Shown: positions 61,150 to 64,000 of the stretch, piece after piece
How positions within the stretch are numbered: position 1 is the first letter of the stretch
How the letters are laid out: each line of letters begins with the position of its first letter
Assembly (NCBI GenBank): GCA_015680685.1
Contig: MNCI01034649.1
Coordinates: 65,678-129,677 of the forward strand
Length of the DNA stretch: 64,000 bases
Source of the DNA: Gnetum montanum
Taxonomy: Eukaryota; Streptophyta; Gnetopsida; Gnetales; Gnetaceae
Reading direction: 5' to 3'
Translations under genes and position numbers: made by a program
Notes under the pieces: model-generated
What the model saw: the letters and a program-made list of their open reading frames with translations, nothing else
Told to the model about the DNA's origin: nothing
The model's database searches: none

Positions 61150-62600
61150 TAGCCAATAAATATGTTGGAGATTGATGTCCATCAAAGAATCTAGGTTATG
61201 AAATGAGTTGAAATATTCAACCATGATAAAGATGCATCACTAGTAGTCCATCCTTAATACATGGTGGTCAACAAAGCTCCAATCCAAACTATAACCTTAA
61301 ACATTGCTACCAGAAGACCTCCAAATGGTAGAAGATGGCCTAAAATATCTAGAAGAAATCATTTAAGTATTTTTTTTTGTTGGATCTATGGTAAAAATAC
61401 ACCAGATATTTTATCTATGAGGGAACCAAAGATAAAATATTTACATTGATCCTTCAATGACCCTTCAAATTGCCAAGCCCATCTTAATATCATAGACAAA
61501 ACCTCTAATAGTTACAAAATACTAAAAAACCATGTCAAATGATGTTAAAACATGACAATCCCTAACTTCTATGTTGGATCCACATAATAAATATGTTGTC
61601 TAGCATAATTATGAGTAAAATAAAGAGAAAATACCCAAATAAGACCTCAAATGATCCTACGAATTGCTAACCCTAACTCTAAAGCTTACCTAAAGCCTCC
61701 AATGATATTGAAACATCAAACAACAAGTTAAAAAGGGATAATAATTGATAAAACCTTTGAAAATATTCTATCATTGTAAAGGAAATATACTAGAAAGAAT
61801 ATAAATCACTATAAAAATCAAGAATAGGCCTTCCACTAGTCCAAACAAACTCCACATGCCTTATTCCAGCCACTAAACATACTTGGAGTCCCCAATAGCC
61901 ATGACACCTCAAAAATTGAGCCAAAAGTGATTAGAATCTGTCTATTCCTCATTCTTATACTAGCATCACAACAAAAATATACTAGCCATCATATTTTTAG
62001 GATGGATGTGAAATGATCAAATAGAGCCTTTTGATACCTTTCAAATTATCAATCTTAGCCCTAAACCCTAGTTGCAGATACCAGTGACCTTGGAGGCAAA
62101 TAAACCATGTCAAATAACCACCTAGACTAGCTAGACACCATACTCCTCAAAAAAAATACATTGGATGCCTAGAGAGAATATGTTGACAAGTGTACTTTTA
62201 ATTTGGTTGATAGTTTGGACTAACTTAAAAAATTATAAATTGCTTAAAATTTGACTCCAAAAGCTTAGGATCCTAGAGCCTAAAGCCAACTATACTTTGA
62301 TCTTAGTTAGGTGTGATAATTTCATGTTTTCTCATTTTTACACTCAAGCCATGGAAATATATGCTAGCTAGCATATTTTTAACCATGAAAACTCCAAAAT
62401 GGATTTTTTAAACCAAATTTGATCTCAAAATAGCCATTATTTGACATTAAAATCCCTACACTACTATGGAAGCTTGATGAAGCAAAAATTCCAAGTTTAA
62501 TACATCATGGAATAATTTTTTTCATAAAAATACATTGAGGCCTAGGAAACATATAGTAGCTAGTGTATTTTTTAGGCCTTGGCAAGCTACAGTAAATTCA
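61150..62600. repeat. Degenerate ~192-bp tandem repeat region
   Basis: A core like AAATATACTAGCTAGCAT, preceded by a CCTAGG/CCATGG-like hexamer, recurs at 61,155, 61,393, 61,586, 61,782, 61,974, 62,176, 62,354 and 62,546. The last six intervals average 192 bp. A second block (AAATTGCCAAGCCCATC, AATTGCTAACCCTAACTC, AAATTATCAATCTTAGCCC) recurs at 61,470, 61,660 and 62,045. Units are strongly diverged. Confidence 0.6.
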
Positions 62601-63429
62601 ATCAGTTAAATCTGTTGGCACATTTCAAGCCATTTCATGGAGCAGGAGTTTCAGTCTATTTAAATAGAAGGAAAAGAGAATAAAAATAAAATAAAATATG
62701 TGTAAAAATTAGGATGAGTTATATGGTGATGAAACACATATTTTATTTTTAACCTTATACATTAGGCAAAGAGTGTAATATTAATATTTCAGCATATTAC
62801 ATGATGCCTATTGGGAAAGGTTATAATTCAACCAGTTATGGGCTTAGAAACAGTTCAGCAGTGGTGGTGGATGCGTAGATATGCATGGCTTTGTTATACA
62901 AGCATATTGACAATGAACATTAACCAATAATGGGGTCGGTCCTACTTTTACAGATTCAAATTAAAGTCAATAAACAGAGAAAATTGGATTCTGGAGTAAG
63001 AAGAAATAGTGTACTGCATTGAATACTTTCAGAAACAGAGGCGCATCTTGTGATATAATATGGCATAGTCCAGGCATTGGAAAAACGTTTTTGGAAGCTG
63101 GAAAAAAATGGTACACTTACTCTCAAAAGCAACGTGGTGGTTCTTATCAATATGGCAACCAAAACAAGTTATGCTTGCTGATAAAAATTTTGCCAAGAAC
63201 CGCCAAGGATAACTTCATATTCCTCTTCGGAATTTTGTCAAATGCTTGCCACATAGGGTTTCATTTTTCTGTTTTCACAGTAAGCCTAATTTCTTGGCCA
63301 GAGCATGTAACAATAAGTAGTTTAGTAGTTTTTGGAGTAATAGGTTACAAAAAAATAAATGGAATAGGGCTAAAATGCAGATGGTTACCATGCCTGCACC
63401 TGTGCCTGCGGTTATGGACGATTATTGGC
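62601..63429. other. Transition to less AT-rich DNA; unassigned
   Basis: Composition changes after about 62.8 kb. A 140-codon plus ORF (63,019-63,441, starting MNTFRNRGASCDIIWHSPG) and a 68-codon minus ORF (63,162-62,956) overlap; neither resembles a family I know, and I cannot choose between them. Nothing retrotransposon-like is evident. Confidence 0.35.
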
Positions 63430-63800
63430 AAAAAGAAATAAAAAAACACAAATGCTGAGCGCTTCCAAGGACACGGAAGGTGTCTGTTTTCTTTGCCGAA
63501 GATAGGTGGTAACCGCGGACGCACTCACACTGTTGGCACTTAATGCGCTAGACTTGAACGCAGCCCACGTGTAGAAGCAGGTCATCATCATCGAGGGTTT
63601 GCAGTTCCAAGCCATTTCACTACCGATATGGGAGAAATAGCAACTACTGCCGAGCCATGCGTGGGAGTGGTTCCAACTGCCATCGTATTTTTGGGAGGTC
63701 TAGTGAGCGAGACAAGTTCGGCGGAGTGGAGCATAAGCTGCGGAGATGGGCTGCATGCAGGAGAAGCCATTGGGCAACTGGTTTAACTGCAAACTACGTC
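63430..63800 (-). other. CpG-rich patch with possible first exon
   Basis: Unlike the rest of the window, this stretch is near half G+C and has many CpGs. On the minus strand an ATG at 63,770 in good plant context (CCCAATGGCT) opens 60 codons starting MASPACSPSPQLMLHSAELV, Ser/Pro-rich with few acidic residues, reminiscent of an organelle transit peptide; the frame stops at 63,588. A donor-like GTGAGT lies further on near 63,530. On the plus strand a frame of about 80 codons (63,543-63,785) is also open. A 5' end of a host gene is possible, but coding status is unproven. Confidence 0.3.
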
Positions 63801-64000
63801 CTCCACGATTTCTCAGTTAACGTTGAAAAATTATTTACTTTTGAAATGTATATTTTCTTTCATCGGCCATCCCTTAAATTAATTTTATATTCAATTATAT
63901 TCTTTATGAAAATGAAACATTTCTAAAGCCTCAACTTAATAAGATGAACATTGGATATAAATGTTGGATACCTACCTCTATATTAAGATATATTCAAAGA
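63801..64000. other. AT-rich window edge
   Basis: No feature seen. If 63,770 is a real minus-strand start, this would be its upstream region; no clear TATA box stands out. Confidence 0.3.

Larger units (their letters stand above)
56091..61156 (-). pseudogene. Antisense multi-exon coiled-coil ORF (decayed)
   Basis: Minus strand, antisense to gag-PR. Protein-like blocks alternate with A/T-rich stretches having GT...AG borders on this strand. Blocks: 61,156-60,692 (154 open codons, no known domain); 59.17-58.80 kb; 58,713-58,448 (GLIKSDEALLMAHTTLEIFA, then three TAG codons where Gln fits); 58.25-57.2 kb (HGVFVTLVINDSTFSNLFGI, NWTTYLVSGL, CINLDMFGTC); 57,049-56,861; 56,763 to ~56.61 kb (PDTLLEASTSTFHLKP); 56,455-56.2 kb (WNPEHDIELDDLHTLPCDVE, ending LWENVVALEKENM, shared with 1-60). 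No catalytic motif. Function unknown. Confidence 0.55.
50950..62600 (+). mobile_element. Ty3-type gag-PR retroelement, copy 2, with antisense ORF
   Basis: Plus strand: gag (50.95-54.4 kb, split by a solo LTR), protease (54.5-55.1 kb), AT-rich spacer. Then on the minus strand a multi-exon-like ORF (61.16-56.1 kb) and, beyond its 5' end, a ~192-bp tandem repeat region. Gag-PR-spacer-antisense ORF is mirrored by copy 1 (16.3 kb down to 1). Extra antisense ORFs between the coding region and 3' LTR, and tandem repeats in the 3' region, are described for plant Tat-lineage elements. Element ends and LTRs are not located. Confidence 0.6.

Noticed and set aside
63019-63441. 140-codon plus ORF as a genuine gene
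   Set aside because: No recognisable motif, a competing minus-strand frame overlaps it, and no start or splice context favours it; left as unassigned.
1-64000. CRISPR arrays, bacterial operons or phage genes
   Set aside because: No regularly spaced identical repeats and no bacterial-type gene order; the content is plant LTR retrotransposons.

Overview
This window looks like nuclear DNA of a seed plant with a large, repeat-filled genome; a gymnosperm is my best guess, though nothing here is diagnostic. It is very AT-rich and poor in CpG over almost its whole length. Nearly every reading frame is a decayed LTR-retrotransposon reading frame, and many stop codons sit where CAG or CAA would be expected, as C-to-T decay of methylated repeats would produce. 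I see no rRNA, tRNA, CRISPR or bacterial feature, and no convincing intact host gene. The only non-repeat candidate is a CpG-rich patch at 63.4-63.8 kb.

Layout. (1) 1-12,245: a coiled-coil reading frame (+) is split by a complete Athila-like Ty3 element (460-12,021; LTRs of 920 and 926 bp; gag, PR, RT, RNase H, INT, env-like region). Removing the element and one 5-bp duplication restores the frame. (2) 12.9-16.3 kb: a minus-strand Ty3 element with gag and protease but no visible RT. (3) 17.7-21.75 kb: a minus-strand Tat-like Ty3 element with upstream ORF, gag, PR, an RNase H placed before RT, and a truncated RT. (4) 21.75-28.4 kb: diffuse repeats, a copia RNase H scrap, AT-rich filler and a truncated LTR. 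(5) 28,430-48.96 kb: two Ty1/copia elements in tandem sharing the LTR at 44,817-45,647. The first has a solo LTR (28,446-29,413, TSD CCTCA) in its 5' LTR and a 10.9-kb element (31,830-42,735, TSD ATAAG) in its integrase. (6) 50.95-62.6 kb: a plus-strand copy of the gag-PR family, carrying a solo LTR (51,228-52,132, TSD GATGG), an antisense multi-exon coiled-coil ORF (about 61.16 to 56.1 kb) and a degenerate ~192-bp tandem repeat. (7) 62.6-64.0 kb: compositionally different DNA.

The most unusual system is the gag-PR family. Both copies, in opposite orientation about 40 kb apart, have gag and protease on one strand, then an AT-rich spacer, then a coiled-coil ORF on the other strand. In the right-hand copy that ORF is split by short AT-rich stretches with GT...AG borders on its own strand. 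Antisense extra ORFs and repeat-bearing 3' regions are known from the plant Tat lineage; the absence of RT/INT and the apparent introns deserve checking. A related domain seems to occur in sense orientation in the 31.8-42.7 kb element.

There is also an assembly problem: 30,431-30,861 lies between single Ns, and its end is an exact inverted copy of the preceding 132 bp. Flipping the block removes the palindrome and restores similarity to the second copia copy.
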